NCBI RefSeq assembly: GCF_016863015.1 | Contig: NZ_BOOB01000003.1 | Location: 358,401-422,400 of the forward strand | Direction of reading: 5' to 3' | DNA: 64,000 nucleotides | DNA from: Microbispora amethystogenes | GTDB taxonomy: Bacteria; Actinomycetota; Actinomycetes; Streptosporangiales; Streptosporangiaceae | Part shown: piece after piece, positions 1-10,284 of the stretch | How positions within the stretch are numbered: the stretch's first letter is position 1 | How the letters are laid out: the number at the start of each line of letters is the position of its first letter | Made by a program: the position numbers and the translations under genes | Notes under the pieces: generated by a model | Told to the model about the DNA's origin: nothing | What the model saw: the letters and a program-made list of their open reading frames with translations, nothing else | Databases searched by the model: none

Positions 1-2
1 AT

Positions 3-860
3 GACACCAACCCCGCCACCGGCCAGTTCCCCCAGCGGATGAAGCTCGTCGACGAGCTCTACAACTGGGTCGGCCTGCCGCGCCAGAAGACGCACGTCCT
101 GCAGACCCTCAACGAGTCGACCTACGTCGGCAGCATCGGCGCCGGCGCGGGCCGGGTCGAGGGCGCCGACCACCCGATCTCCTGGTGCCAGAACTACGAC
201 GGCGGACGCTCCTTCACCCAGGCGCTCCTCCACAACTGGCAGAACACCCTCGACCCGCTGTTCCAGAAGAACATGCTCGAGGGCATCAAGTGGGCCGCCG
301 GCCGCACCGAGGCGAACTGCGTCAGCCACGACGAGGTGCGCAAGCTCGTCGCCGCCGGCACCGCCGACGGTTCCATCGACGCCGGCACGGCCGCCGACCT
401 GAACCAGGCGCTCACCGCGTCGTACAACGCCTACCTGGTGAAGGACTACGCGGACGCGCTCACGCAGGCGACCACCCTCCGGCGTCTGATCGACTCCAGC
501 CAGGGCGGGCGCGCGCACAGCGTGCTCCGGGACCGGGCCCACGAGCTCGTCACCTGGATGAGGAACCTCGACGGCAAGAGCGTCCACCTGGGCTTCGTGT
601 CCCAGCCCAAGACGACGGCCGTGGGCGCCGGCGAGGTCGCGGTCTTCTCCGCGCCGGCCGAGGGCCAGAACGTCGCCTACCAGTGGCAGGTGAAGACGCC
701 GGGCTCGGCCGACTGGGCCGACATGACCGGCGAGACGTCCTTCGCCATCGCCGTCACGGCGGCGCCGGAGGTCGCCGACTCCGAGTACCGGGTCCGCATC
801 ACCGACCCGACCGGCGAGGTCGTCTCCCGCTCGGCCTCCCTCAAGGTCAGCGGGCGCTGA
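3..860 (+). CDS. ThuA / FIMAH / Ig-like secreted protein, C-terminal part (5' end outside window)
   Basis: The frame is open from the first bases, so the first visible ATG (39) is internal. Residues around GGRSFTQALLHNW and MLEGIKWAAG match the C-terminal part of ThuA-like (trehalose-utilisation, glutamine-amidotransferase-like) domains. A helical stretch follows (about residues 110-190, with LRRLID and ELVTWMRNLDG) that resembles FIMAH domains of secreted actinobacterial glycan-binding proteins. The last 90 residues look like an Ig-like beta-sandwich (YQWQVKTPGSADW). Probably an extracellular carbohydrate-related protein; the substrate cannot be read from this fragment. A perfect hairpin follows the stop. 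Domain names come from pattern recognition. Confidence 0.75.
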   Translation, partial: DTNPATGQFPQRMKLVDELYNWVGLPRQKTHVLQTLNESTYVGSIGAGAGRVEGADHPISWCQNYDGGRSFTQALLHNWQNTLDPLFQKNMLEGIKWAAGRTEANCVSHDEVRKLVAAGTADGSIDAGTAADLNQALTASYNAYLVKDYADALTQATTLRRLIDSSQGGRAHSVLRDRAHELVTWMRNLDGKSVHLGFVSQPKTTAVGAGEVAVFSAPAEGQNVAYQWQVKTPGSADWADMTGETSFAIAVTAAPEVADSEYRVRITDPTGEVVSRSASLKVSGR

Positions 861-870
861 CCCACCCCTC

Positions 871-907
871 CCGGTGGCCCGGGCGCGCGCCGCGCCCGGG
901 CCACCGG
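871..907 (+). terminator. Perfect hairpin terminator after the ThuA-like gene
   Basis: A 17-base arm (871-887) pairs perfectly with 891-907 around a 3-base loop, 10 bases after the stop. There is no T-run, as is usual in high-GC actinobacteria. Confidence 0.8.
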
Positions 908-937
908 CGCCTTTCCCGACCAGACCAGGAGTGATCC

Positions 938-1435
938 ATGCGCCAGGCCCTCGCCCGGGTCGCACTCGCCGTGACGTCGCTCGCGTTCTGCGCCGGGTGC
1001 GGCGGCGCCCCCTCCGCGGCCTCCTCCGCCGCCGTGCCCGCGGCCGGTACGGCGGAGTCTCCGGTCACGTGCGACCTGCGGCCGCGGACGGCCCCCGGCG
1101 AGACGACCTCCTGGACGCATCCGGCCAAGTCCTTCTACGACCCCTCCGACAAGGACATCCCCACCAGGACGAGCCTCGATCACCTGCTCGTCAAGGACGA
1201 CGCCCTGGTGATCGAGTATTCGGCCCGGCTCCCCGAGGCGTCGCTGAAGGCGCTGCGTGAGTGGACCTACCTGCAGACCGCGACCGTTGCCCTGCCGGGA
1301 CCGGACACCCCGGCGGTGCGGGCCGTGATCGCCTCGACCGAACTGGTCTGCGACGGCGTGGACACGGTGCGGCTGTCGGACCTGGCCCGCGACCGGGCCT
1401 TCGGCCAGGTCGCCGATCACGGCGAGGCGGGATGA
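938..1435 (+). CDS. Small secreted lipoprotein of unknown function
   Basis: 165 residues. A positively charged N-terminus (MRQALARVALAV) leads into a hydrophobic segment and a lipobox (LAFCAGC, lipidated Cys near residue 21), followed by an Ala/Ser-rich linker, so this is an exported lipid-anchored protein. The mature part has two Cys (CDLRPR and ELVCDG) that could form a disulfide. A Shine-Dalgarno-like AGGAG precedes the ATG. I do not recognise a family. It follows a terminator and precedes a ROK regulator in the same orientation. Confidence 0.7.
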   Translation: MRQALARVALAVTSLAFCAGCGGAPSAASSAAVPAAGTAESPVTCDLRPRTAPGETTSWTHPAKSFYDPSDKDIPTRTSLDHLLVKDDALVIEYSARLPEASLKALREWTYLQTATVALPGPDTPAVRAVIASTELVCDGVDTVRLSDLARDRAFGQVADHGEAG

Positions 1436-1533
1436 CCGGCGCGGCCGGAATGGGTCCCGTGTCCCGCATTGGCACGCGAATTCGCGTTCCCGCCGAGTGA
1501 CAAGCCACACGCGCCTGGTGAGAAACTTATCGG

Positions 1534-2730
1534 GTGGATACATCGGTCCCAGGCCGCCCCGAAACGAAACTGCAGGCCAGAATACTCACGCGATTACGTG
1601 ATGCCGGTCCTCGATCCCGCATTGAGCTGGTGGACCACTTCGAAGTGTCACGTACGACGATGGGGGCGGAACTCGGCCGGTTGACGGCCCTGGGCCTTAT
1701 TGCCGAAATCGGCCCGGCCGCATCCCGCGGAGGGCGGCGTTCGACCGTCATCGATATCGCGGGCGACATCAGATTCGTCGCGATCGCCGTCGACACGGGT
1801 GCGGTGTCCGTCGCAATCACGGACGGCAGGCTGCGGATCGTCGCGTTCGAACGCACAGAATGCGACGTGCGCCAGGGTCCCGAACCGGTGCTCGAACTCG
1901 CGGCCGAACGCGCTCGCGGGCTGCTCGCGAAGGCGGGAGTGGAGCAACCCCTCGGAGTCGGGGTCGGCGTTCCCTGCCCGGTCGACTTCCGCCGCGGAAT
2001 CACCGTGGCGACGCCGGTCATGCCGGGATGGGACGGATACCCCGTTCGCGATCTTCTCGCCCGGTGGTTCGAATGCCCGGTCGTGCTGGACAACGACGTC
2101 AACGTCATGGCCCTCGGCGAACAACACGCGGGTGCGGCGCGCACGGTCGAGAACTTCCTGTTCGTCAAAATCGGCGCCGGTGTCGGCTGCGGAATCGTGG
2201 CGAAAGGCGAGCTCTATCGCGGCATGGACGGCTGCGCGGGAGACATCGGACATATCCAGGTCGCCGACTCCGACGCGGTCTGCGCCTGCGGCAACAGCGG
2301 ATGCCTGGAGGCGACCTTCGGCGGCGAGGCGCTGGCCCGCGACGCACTCGAAGCGGTCAGGTCGGGGCGTTCGCCCATGCTCGGGGAGCTTCTCGAACGC
2401 GACGGGACGCTGAGCGCCGCCGCGGTGGCCGAGGCCGTCGCCGCCGGAGACGCCACGTCCCTCCAGCTGGTACGCACCGGCGGCCGGCGCGTGGGCGAGG
2501 TGCTGTCGGGCCTGGTGTCGTTCTTCAACCCGAGCCTCATCGTGCTGGGCGGCGGGCTCGCGGTGCTGGGTCACGTCCTGCTCGCCGAGATCCGCAGCGT
2601 CATCTACCGGCGCTCGTTGCCCCTGGCGACCAAGAACCTGCCCATCGTGCTGAGCGATGTGGGCGAGCACGCCGCGGTCATCGGCGCGGCCAGGCTCGTG
2701 AGCGACGAGGCGTACGGCGTGCCCCGCTGA
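1534..2730 (+). CDS. ROK-family transcriptional regulator (NagC/XylR type)
   Basis: 398 residues, normal ROK repressor length. An N-terminal winged helix-turn-helix (SRIELVDHFEVSRTTMGAELGRL, about 28-50, shown here only to name the region) precedes a ROK sugar-kinase-like domain with VVLDNDVNVMALGE, a glycine-rich phosphate loop and the ROK zinc-binding signature (GHIQV...CACGNSGCLEA). Such proteins sense a sugar or its phosphate and repress nearby carbohydrate genes. The target is not visible here; the ThuA-like gene upstream is a candidate. GTG start with a distant GGTGAG. A terminator hairpin follows. Confidence 0.9.
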   Translation: MDTSVPGRPETKLQARILTRLRDAGPRSRIELVDHFEVSRTTMGAELGRLTALGLIAEIGPAASRGGRRSTVIDIAGDIRFVAIAVDTGAVSVAITDGRLRIVAFERTECDVRQGPEPVLELAAERARGLLAKAGVEQPLGVGVGVPCPVDFRRGITVATPVMPGWDGYPVRDLLARWFECPVVLDNDVNVMALGEQHAGAARTVENFLFVKIGAGVGCGIVAKGELYRGMDGCAGDIGHIQVADSDAVCACGNSGCLEATFGGEALARDALEAVRSGRSPMLGELLERDGTLSAAAVAEAVAAGDATSLQLVRTGGRRVGEVLSGLVSFFNPSLIVLGGGLAVLGHVLLAEIRSVIYRRSLPLATKNLPIVLSDVGEHAAVIGAARLVSDEAYGVPR

Positions 2731-2773
2731 GCCGTGCGTGCCGGACGTGCGCCGGATGTGTGCCGGACACACG

Positions 2774-2799
2774 GAGCCCCGGCTCACCGGCCGGGGCTC
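2774..2799 (+). terminator. Hairpin terminator after the ROK regulator
   Basis: GAGCCCCGGC (2774-2783) pairs with 2790-2799 around a 6-base loop, between the ROK gene and the convergent CBS-domain gene, so it may serve both strands. Confidence 0.7.
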
Positions 2800-2875
2800 G
2801 CGATCAACTGCCGCACGGCGGCCCGCGTAGTAAGTCCTCGAAGGTCTTGAACGCCAAGACGTCCTCCTGATGCGG

Positions 2876-3292
2876 TCAGTCGGTGCTGATCGCGTCGACG
2901 AGGTCGCCGACGGGTACGTCGGGCAGGGCGCGGGCCACGTCGGCCAGCGCGATGATGCCCACCAGCTTGTTGCCGTCGATGACGGGCAGGCGGCGGACCT
3001 TGTGCGAGGCCATCGTGTCGAGGATCTCGGCCGCGTCGTCGTCGGCGCCGATCGTGACGGCCTCGCCCTGGGCGAGCTCACCGGCCTGGCACGACCTGGG
3101 GTCCTTGCCCCGGGCGAGCACCTTCACGACGATGTCGCGGTCGGTCAGCACGCCCTTGAGCCGTTCGTCGGCGCCGCAGATCGGCAGCGAGCCCACGTCG
3201 AGGCGGGCCATCTTCTCCGCGGCGTCGTAGACGGTCTCGTCGGCGCGCACGAACTCCGCCCAGGGGGTCATGATGTCGCGAGCGGTCGTCAT
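2876..3292 (-). CDS. Two-CBS-domain protein (HRP1-like)
   Basis: 138 residues consisting only of a CBS pair: the first from about 8 to 62 (MTPWAEFVRADETVYDAAEKM, LTDRDIVVKVL), the second from about 75 to 130 (VTIGADDDAAEILDTMASHKV, LVGIIALADVA; the quoted stretches name the repeats). Stand-alone CBS pairs of this length occur in actinobacteria, for example mycobacterial hypoxic response protein 1, and usually bind adenosyl nucleotides. Ligand and partner are unknown here. An AGGAGAAGG Shine-Dalgarno precedes the ATG. Confidence 0.85.
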   Translation of the reverse strand: MTTARDIMTPWAEFVRADETVYDAAEKMARLDVGSLPICGADERLKGVLTDRDIVVKVLARGKDPRSCQAGELAQGEAVTIGADDDAAEILDTMASHKVRRLPVIDGNKLVGIIALADVARALPDVPVGDLVDAISTD

Positions 3293-3417
3293 GCCTTCTC
3301 CTCTCCTCGATGTGCCTGCCGCGGCCGGGGCTCCCGCTGGCCGGGGGATCCACGCCGTCTACCCCCGACCGCTCCATGTACACGGCCGCTTTCGAAATCA
3401 CATGTGACGGAGATTGG

Positions 3418-3651
3418 TTTCGACGACGAGGGCTACGCCGGCGGCTTCAGCAAGGCCGACATCGAGGAACTGCTGGAGTCGCTCGACAGCGACTACCTCG
3501 GCTGGTCCGGCGCCATGGCACCCGTGATCATGGGCAACCCGGACCGCCCCGAGCTGTGGGGCCGAGCTGACCAACAGCTTCTGCCGGACCGACCCGGAGA
3601 TCGCCATACGGTTCGCGACGGTGACGTTCATGTCCGACAACCGTGCCGACC
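3418..3651 (+). pseudogene. rsbQ-like alpha/beta hydrolase remnant
   Basis: The frame reads YAGGFSKADIEELLESL, then DYLGWSGAMAPVIMGNP, then DRPEL, which is the cap and middle region of RsbQ-type hydrolases. One extra T just after GAGCTG (about 3565) shifts the frame; the next frame continues AELTNSFCRTDPEIAIRF up to DNRADL. The start, nucleophile region and catalytic His region are missing. RsbQ normally partners the PAS phosphatase RsbP in energy-stress activation of sigma B, and the next fragment is the C-terminus of just such a phosphatase. This is a gene relic without function. Confidence 0.75.
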
Positions 3652-3870
3652 TGGCCCCTCGGCGACGCGGTCCTCTTCTACACCGACGGCGTCGTCGAGG
3701 GACGCAGGGACAAGGAGATGTACGGCGAGGAGCGGCTGCGGCGCCTGCTCGGCGCCTCCCGCGCCATGGGGGCGGCGGGGATCGCCGAGGCGATCGTGAA
3801 CGAGGCGGTCGCCTTCCCGTCCGGGCTGCCCCGCGACGACATCGCCGTCGTCGTGCTCAAGATCCCCGGC
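3652..3870 (+). pseudogene. SpoIIE-type (RsbP/RsbU) phosphatase C-terminal remnant
   Basis: Reads PLGDAVLFYTDGVVEGR, then YGEERLRRLL, and ends DDIAVVVLKI, the last 70 or so residues of a PP2C-type SpoIIE phosphatase, including the YTDGVVE metal-site motif. It begins within a few bases of where the rsbQ-like homology ends, so a deletion joined the two neighbours. The frame has no stop and runs on into the next gene at 3952, so a chimeric translation is possible in principle, but the catalytic core is missing. Confidence 0.7.
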
Positions 3871-3951
3871 GGTGCCCCCTCGCCCTCGACCCCACGCGGC
3901 CGCCCGGATGCCCTGAGCGGACGCGCGGGTCCCTGTGCTTCACTGTGGATC

Positions 3952-5001
3952 ATGCGAGGGACACCGGTCCGGCACGCGCGGGCGGCGGCGGCCCGCTGGG
4001 TCGCCGCCGAGGCCGCCCCCGCCGCGAACTTCGCCGGGGCCTTCCTGACGGGCTCGGCGGCCTGGGCCGATCCCGGTGCGGTGCTGCCGCCCACCTCGGA
4101 CGTCGACGTGGCGGTGGTCGTCACCGACCCTGTCGCGCCCCCCAAGCTCGGGAAGATCCCGTTCGAGGGCGTGCTCGTGGAGGTCGCGTACCTGTCCTGG
4201 AACCAGATCGCCTCGGCGCGGGACGTACTGGCCTCCTGCCACCTGGCGGGCGCCTTCCGCTCCGACGACCCCGCGACCCTGATCGCCGACCCGACCGGGC
4301 GGCTGGCCCGCCTGCGGGCCGCCGTTTCGGCGGGCTTCGCCGAACGGCGGTGGGTCCGCCTGCGGTGCGAGGACGCCGAGCGCAGGATCACCGGCGGCCT
4401 CGCGTCGCTCGACCCGGGCGCGCCGTTCCACGACCAGGTCACGGCCTGGCTGTTCCCCGCCGGGATCACGACGCACGTGCTCCTCGCCGCCGGTCTGCGC
4501 AACCCCACCGTACGGCTGCGCTACCCGGCCGTCCGCGACCTGCTCCAGGCGTACGGCCGGACGGACGTCTACGAGGAACTGCTGGGCCTGCTCGGCTGCG
4601 CGCACCTGACCCGCGAGCGGATCGGCGCCCACCTCGTCTCGATGACGAGCGCGTTCGACGCGGCGGCGGCCGTGGCCCGCACGCCGTTCCCCTTCTCCTC
4701 CGACATCACCGAGGCGGCCCGGCCGGTGGCCGTGGACGGCAGCCGCGACCTCCTCGTGCGCGGCCTGCACCGCGAGGCCGTCTTCTGGATCGCCGCGACG
4801 TACGCCCGGTGCCTGAAGATCCTCGCGGCGGACGCGCCGGGGGAGACCGGCCACGTGGCGGGGTTCGCGGACCTGGCGGCCGATCTGGGCGCCGGTTCGC
4901 CGGACGCGCTGCGGCGCCGGGCCCGCGAGCTGACGGCGTACCTTCCCCGCCTGCGCGCCGTCGCGGCGGAGATCATCGCGGCGAACCCGGCGATCCGCTG
5001 A
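3952..5001 (+). CDS. Nucleotidyltransferase-fold protein
   Basis: 349 residues from ATG 3952, where recognisable gene-specific sequence starts; the frame is open further upstream only because a phosphatase relic happens to be in phase. Residues about 30-60 read GAFLTGSAAW then TSDVDVAVVV, the GS-x(9-12)-DxD signature of the polymerase-beta/aminoglycoside nucleotidyltransferase fold. The rest is helical, as in ANT(3'')-like or kanamycin-nucleotidyltransferase-like proteins. It likely transfers a nucleotide to a small molecule or protein; the substrate is unknown. I see no clear Shine-Dalgarno. It converges with the lipoprotein gene at 5575. Confidence 0.7.
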   Translation: MRGTPVRHARAAAARWVAAEAAPAANFAGAFLTGSAAWADPGAVLPPTSDVDVAVVVTDPVAPPKLGKIPFEGVLVEVAYLSWNQIASARDVLASCHLAGAFRSDDPATLIADPTGRLARLRAAVSAGFAERRWVRLRCEDAERRITGGLASLDPGAPFHDQVTAWLFPAGITTHVLLAAGLRNPTVRLRYPAVRDLLQAYGRTDVYEELLGLLGCAHLTRERIGAHLVSMTSAFDAAAAVARTPFPFSSDITEAARPVAVDGSRDLLVRGLHREAVFWIAATYARCLKILAADAPGETGHVAGFADLAADLGAGSPDALRRRARELTAYLPRLRAVAAEIIAANPAIR

Positions 5002-5005
5002 CCGG

Positions 5006-5575
5006 TCAGCCCGGCGTGGGCGGTGCGCCCGTGGGCAGCGGGGTCGGCGAGCGGGTGGGCGAGGGTGCGGGCGACGGCTCCGGCACTCCGGGCCAGGGGG
5101 AGTAGGTCGCCCTCCACTCGCCCGGCGGGAGGATCGGCACGTTCACCCGCGTCTCGCCCGCGTTCTGGAAGCGGAACGTCATGGGGATCGCGGTGCCGGC
5201 GGTCAGCGGGCGGGTGAGGCCGGCGAGCAGCACCTGGGGGAACGCCGTGCCGCCGACGTACTTCCCGCCGGGCACCTCCAGGCCGCCGGCCGGCAGGCGG
5301 GCCTCCCGGAAGACGCCGCCGGTGTCCACCGACACGAGCCGGTCGGAGCGCCCGCTCTCGTTCAGCAGCGTCAGGTACATCGGCATGTCGGCGCCGGGCG
5401 CGGCCGGTGTCTGCGGGCCGATGACGAACGCGTTGCGGAGCAGCACACCGGGCAGGTTCGCGTTCGCCCCCTCGTTCTGCGGGATCGTCTGGGTGTACCA
5501 GTCCTGCTTGATGTCGGAGCAGGCGGCGGTCAGGGCCGCGGCCCCGACGAGAAGAGCTGCCAGGAACTTACGCAT
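5006..5575 (-). CDS. PCu(A)C-like copper-chaperone-type lipoprotein
   Basis: 189 residues. The signal peptide MRKFLAALLVGAAALTAAC ends in a lipobox (TAAC). The domain includes MYLTLLNESGRSDRLVSV and GGLEVPGGKY, with a beta-sandwich pattern close to DUF461/PCu(A)C periplasmic copper chaperones. The family's usual copper ligands (H(M)x10Mx21HxM) are not present in complete form, so copper binding is uncertain. A Pro/Ser/Thr-rich tail (PEPSPAPSPTRSPTPLP) probably spans the cell wall. Single gene, ending 5 bases from the convergent nucleotidyltransferase gene. Confidence 0.7.
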   Translation of the reverse strand: MRKFLAALLVGAAALTAACSDIKQDWYTQTIPQNEGANANLPGVLLRNAFVIGPQTPAAPGADMPMYLTLLNESGRSDRLVSVDTGGVFREARLPAGGLEVPGGKYVGGTAFPQVLLAGLTRPLTAGTAIPMTFRFQNAGETRVNVPILPPGEWRATYSPWPGVPEPSPAPSPTRSPTPLPTGAPPTPG

Positions 5576-5669
5576 GTCGACCTCGGCTCGCTCGCGGAGC
5601 GTCTTTCGCCCTCGGTACCCGAAATCGCGCCCCCTACCTCCCGAAACACCCCACTCTCCGGCAGGGCGC

Positions 5670-5942
5670 TCAGAAGCGGTAGGCGTCCCGGCGGTGCCTG
5701 ATCGCCTGGACGGTCACCGTGCGCTGGTCCTCGTCGATGCGGTAGACCACGCGGTACGTCCCGCGCCGGGCGACGTGCAGGCCCTCGTATGGCTCCTGCA
5801 AGGGCTTGCCCACTCGCCACGGCTCTCGGGCTATGGCACCGGTGATGAGTTCCCACGCCGCGGCGGCCACTTCCTCCGGAAGACCCGCGGCGAGAGCCCG
5901 ACGGGCCGGTGGAGTGAGCAGGACGTTGTATCGGTCGCTCAC
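5670..5942 (-). CDS. RelE/ParE-superfamily toxin of a type II toxin-antitoxin pair
   Basis: 90 residues, standard RelE length. YNVLLTPPARRALAAGLP at the N-terminus, then RVGKPLQEPYEGLHVARRG, TYRVVYRIDEDQRTVTVQAI and RHRRDAY give the RelE fold with its basic RNA-contacting residues. RelE toxins cleave mRNA on the ribosome; the ParE branch targets gyrase. YRVVYRID and the HRRDAY end favour RelE. Its ATG overlaps the antitoxin stop by 4 bases, so the two genes are translationally coupled with the antitoxin first, the usual order for phd/yefM-relE. Confidence 0.88.
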   Translation of the reverse strand: MSDRYNVLLTPPARRALAAGLPEEVAAAAWELITGAIAREPWRVGKPLQEPYEGLHVARRGTYRVVYRIDEDQRTVTVQAIRHRRDAYRF

Positions 5943-6226
5943 GCGCTCGCCCGGCCGAGGCGGGCCGCGAGGACGGCGGCCATCTCTTCCTCGGTCGTCA
6001 CATCGCCTCGCGCCTCAGCGGCCTTCGCCTCGACCAGGTCAGCGCGAATCTGGGGGTCGGCGAGGATCTCCAGGGTCTCCTGCAAAGACTCCCATTCGGC
6101 CACGGACACGATCATCGCGTGCGGTCTGCCGTTCCTGGTGAGGGTGAAGTGGTCGTGTTCCCGGGCCGCCCGATCGGCCAGTTCGGTCAGCCGGTCCTTC
6201 GCTTCACTGATCGGGATTATCTCCAT
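5939..6226 (-). CDS. Phd/YefM-family antitoxin
   Basis: 95 residues. MEIIPISEAKDRLTELADRA followed by FTLTRNGRPHAMIVSVAEWESL is the Phd/YefM N-terminal DNA-binding and dimerisation fold. The C-terminal third (ADLVEAKAAEARGDVTTEEE) is acidic and helical, as expected of a toxin-neutralising tail. First gene of the pair. The palindromic short segment around 6230-6260 upstream (GCTAGCGC) is a plausible but untested operator. Confidence 0.9.
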   Translation of the reverse strand: MEIIPISEAKDRLTELADRAAREHDHFTLTRNGRPHAMIVSVAEWESLQETLEILADPQIRADLVEAKAAEARGDVTTEEEMAAVLAARLGRASA

Positions 6227-6342
6227 AGGGCGATGCTAGCGCTTGGCCGAAATCCTGGCCAGAATAAGGGCCAAACCTCCAATGCGGAGACCGGTGACCC
6301 GGTGTCCCCCGCCGGGGGTGGAGCGGCGGCGGGGGAGGGCGG

Positions 6343-8015
<1,673 letters not shown>

Positions 8016-8019
<4 letters not shown>

Positions 8020-8933
8020 CCACCCCTCAGAGCGCGAAGGAAGAAGGCGACGTTGGCCGGGCGCTCGGCGAGGCGGCGCATGAAGTAGCCGTACCAGTCG
8101 TCGCCGTAGGGGACGTAGACGCGCACCCGCGACCCGGCCGCGGCGAGCGCCGCCTGCCGGTCGGCCCGGATGCCGTAGAGCATCTGGAACTCGTAGTCGT
8201 CCGGGCCGCGCCCGGCGCTCACCGCGAGCGACTCGGCGATCGCCATCAGCCGGTCGTCGTGCGTGGCCACCATGGGATAACCGCTGCCCGCCATGAGCAC
8301 CCGCAGGCACCGCACGTACGCGCGGTCCACGTCGGCCCTGCGCTGGTGGGCCACGGAGGCGGGCTCGGCGTAGGCGCCCTTCACCAGGCGCACCCGCGAC
8401 CCGGCGAGGTCGCGGCAGTCGGCCTCGCTGCGGAACAGGTAGGCCTGGATCGCGACGCCCGTCTCCGGGAAGTCCTCCCGCAGCGCGCGCAGCGCGCCGA
8501 GCGTCGCGTCGACGGTGGTGTGGTCCTCCATGTCCAGGGTGACGGTGGAGCCGCACTCCCGCGCCGTGGCGCAGATCTGCCGCGCGTTCTCCAGGGCCAG
8601 GCCCGGATCGAGGGCCTGCCCGACGGCCGACAGCTTGACCGACGCCTCGGCCCGGTCGCCGAGGCCGAGCGGCCGCAGCGCCTCCAGCAACGAGACGTAC
8701 GCCTTGGCGGCGGCGACGGCGGCCCCGGAGTCGCGGACCTCCTCGCCCAGATGGTCGATGGTGACGGAGAGCCCCGAGCCGGTCAGGCGGCGTGCCGCCT
8801 CGACGGCGTCCGCGGCTGACTCTCCCGCCACGAAGCGGTCGACGACCTTGCGCGTGAGCGGGAAGCCCGACACGGCCCGGCGGGCGAGCGGGCTGCGCGA
8901 GCCCGCGAGAAGCAGGGAACCGAGCATGGTCAC
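8016..8933 (-). CDS. Proline dehydrogenase (monofunctional, FAD-dependent)
   Basis: 305 residues, the size of monofunctional actinobacterial PRODH. A TIM-barrel: LSVTIDHLGEEV, ASVKLSAVGQALD (KLSA motif), VTLDMEDHTTVDATL, IQAYLFRSEADC, RVRLVKGAYAEPA (substrate-site Lys and Tyr), MVATHDDRLM and EFQMLYGIRAD. It oxidises proline to pyrroline-5-carboxylate, which the overlapping downstream pruA consumes. The divergent PucR-type regulator 60 bases away is the likely proline-responsive activator. Confidence 0.95.
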
Positions 8934-8992
8934 AGGCTAAATCCGCACGTCACCAAAGTTCCACGGACATCCGCCACAGCATTTTTGGACAA

Positions 8993-10240
8993 ATGCACAA
9001 CAATGTCAGTATGCAAGACATCGTCGATGAGATCTCGCGGCTGCTCGGCGCGTCGGTGACGCTCGAGGACCGATCGTTCAACCTCCTGGCGTACGGCGCG
9101 CAGAGCGGGGACATCGACAGCGTCCGGCAGGAGTCGATCCTGCGCAGGCGCGCGTCCGACGAGGTGCGGGCCCACTTCGAGGCGTACGGCATCGCCACCG
9201 CGACCGGGCCGGTGCGGATCCCCGGGCTGCCCGGTGTGCTCGGCCGGGTGTGCGTGCCGCTGCGGCACGACGGGGTGACGTACGGATACCTGTGGGCGCT
9301 GGAGTCGGGAGATCTCACCGACGAGCGACTGGCCGCCGCCGGGCCCCTGGTCGGCCGGGTGGCCGCGCTGCTGGCCACGCAGGCCCGGGGCCGGTACGCC
9401 CCGCTGCGCCAGTTCTTCTCCGCCGACCCGGCGGCCCGCGCCGCCGCCGGGGTGGTGGCCGACGGACCGGTGACGGCCGTCGCGGTCCGGACTCCGGCGC
9501 AGGAGGGGGCCCTGCCGCCCACCCTGCCGCGGACGCTGCCCCGCGGCGTGCTCGCCGACCCCGACGTCACCGAGCCCGGACCAGGTGCGCCCGGATCAGG
9601 CTGGCTGGGATCGGGTGTGCCGGAGATGGGCGGGGTGGGAACGGGCGAACCCGGGCCGGCCGCGCCAGGCTCAGGCGTGTCAGGGTCGTCTGGGCCGGAG
9701 ACGGGTGATGCGGGGCCGGCTGCGCCAGGGCTGGGCGTGCAGGGGGTGGGCGGCGGGATCCTCGCGATCCTCGCGCCGGCCGCGCAGGCGGCCCGGGTCG
9801 CGGGGCTGCTGCACGGCCTGTACGGTCTCGCCGCCGGGATCGGAGGCCCCCGAGACGACCCCCGCGACGCGTGGGAGAGCTGGCGCGAGGCGCTGCTGGC
9901 CCTCCGGGTGGCCGAACACGCCGAGCGGCACGCCCCGGTCGCCGACTGGGCCACGCTCGGCGTCTACCGGCTGCTGGTCCGGCTGTCCCCGCGCGACCTC
10001 GCCGGTCTCGCCGCAGAGTCGGCCGCGCTCACGCCCCGGATCGCGGCGAGCGTCGAGGCGTACCTCGACCACGCGGGCCACGCCGGCGAGACGGCGGCGG
10101 CGCTCGGCGTGCACCGGCAGACGCTGTACTACCGGCTCGACAAGGCGGGCCACCTCACCGGGCTCGACCTGGCCGACGGGGAGGACCGTCTGCTGCTCCA
10201 CCTGTCGCTGAAGGCGGCGGCCCTCCTCGGCGGCGCCTGA
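8993..10240 (+). CDS. PucR-type transcriptional regulator of the proline operon
   Basis: 415 residues, divergent from the proline catabolic genes, so probably their activator as in other actinobacteria (inference). The N-terminus (MQDIVDEISRLLGASVTLED) starts a GAF-like sensing region; the C-terminus carries the PucR helix-turn-helix: TAAALGVHRQTLYYRLDKAG with LDLADGEDRLLLHLSL. Oddly, residues about 180-255 hold a low-complexity Gly/Pro/Ser/Ala insert with imperfect repeats of the GPAAPGSGVSG and GPETGD kind, probably a flexible linker grown by slippage. ATG at 9011 is an alternative start. Confidence 0.88.
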   Translation: MHNNVSMQDIVDEISRLLGASVTLEDRSFNLLAYGAQSGDIDSVRQESILRRRASDEVRAHFEAYGIATATGPVRIPGLPGVLGRVCVPLRHDGVTYGYLWALESGDLTDERLAAAGPLVGRVAALLATQARGRYAPLRQFFSADPAARAAAGVVADGPVTAVAVRTPAQEGALPPTLPRTLPRGVLADPDVTEPGPGAPGSGWLGSGVPEMGGVGTGEPGPAAPGSGVSGSSGPETGDAGPAAPGLGVQGVGGGILAILAPAAQAARVAGLLHGLYGLAAGIGGPRDDPRDAWESWREALLALRVAEHAERHAPVADWATLGVYRLLVRLSPRDLAGLAAESAALTPRIAASVEAYLDHAGHAGETAAALGVHRQTLYYRLDKAGHLTGLDLADGEDRLLLHLSLKAAALLGGA

Positions 10241-10263
10241 CCCGCCCGCACCACGCGGGCGGG
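10241..10263. terminator. Bidirectional hairpin between convergent genes
   Basis: CCCGCCCGC (10241-10249) pairs with GCGGGCGGG (10255-10263) around ACCAC, directly after the PucR stop and 20 bases from the stop of the convergent lipoprotein gene. Confidence 0.6.
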
Positions 10264-10284
10264 GCGGTGGTCAGCGCCGGGTGG

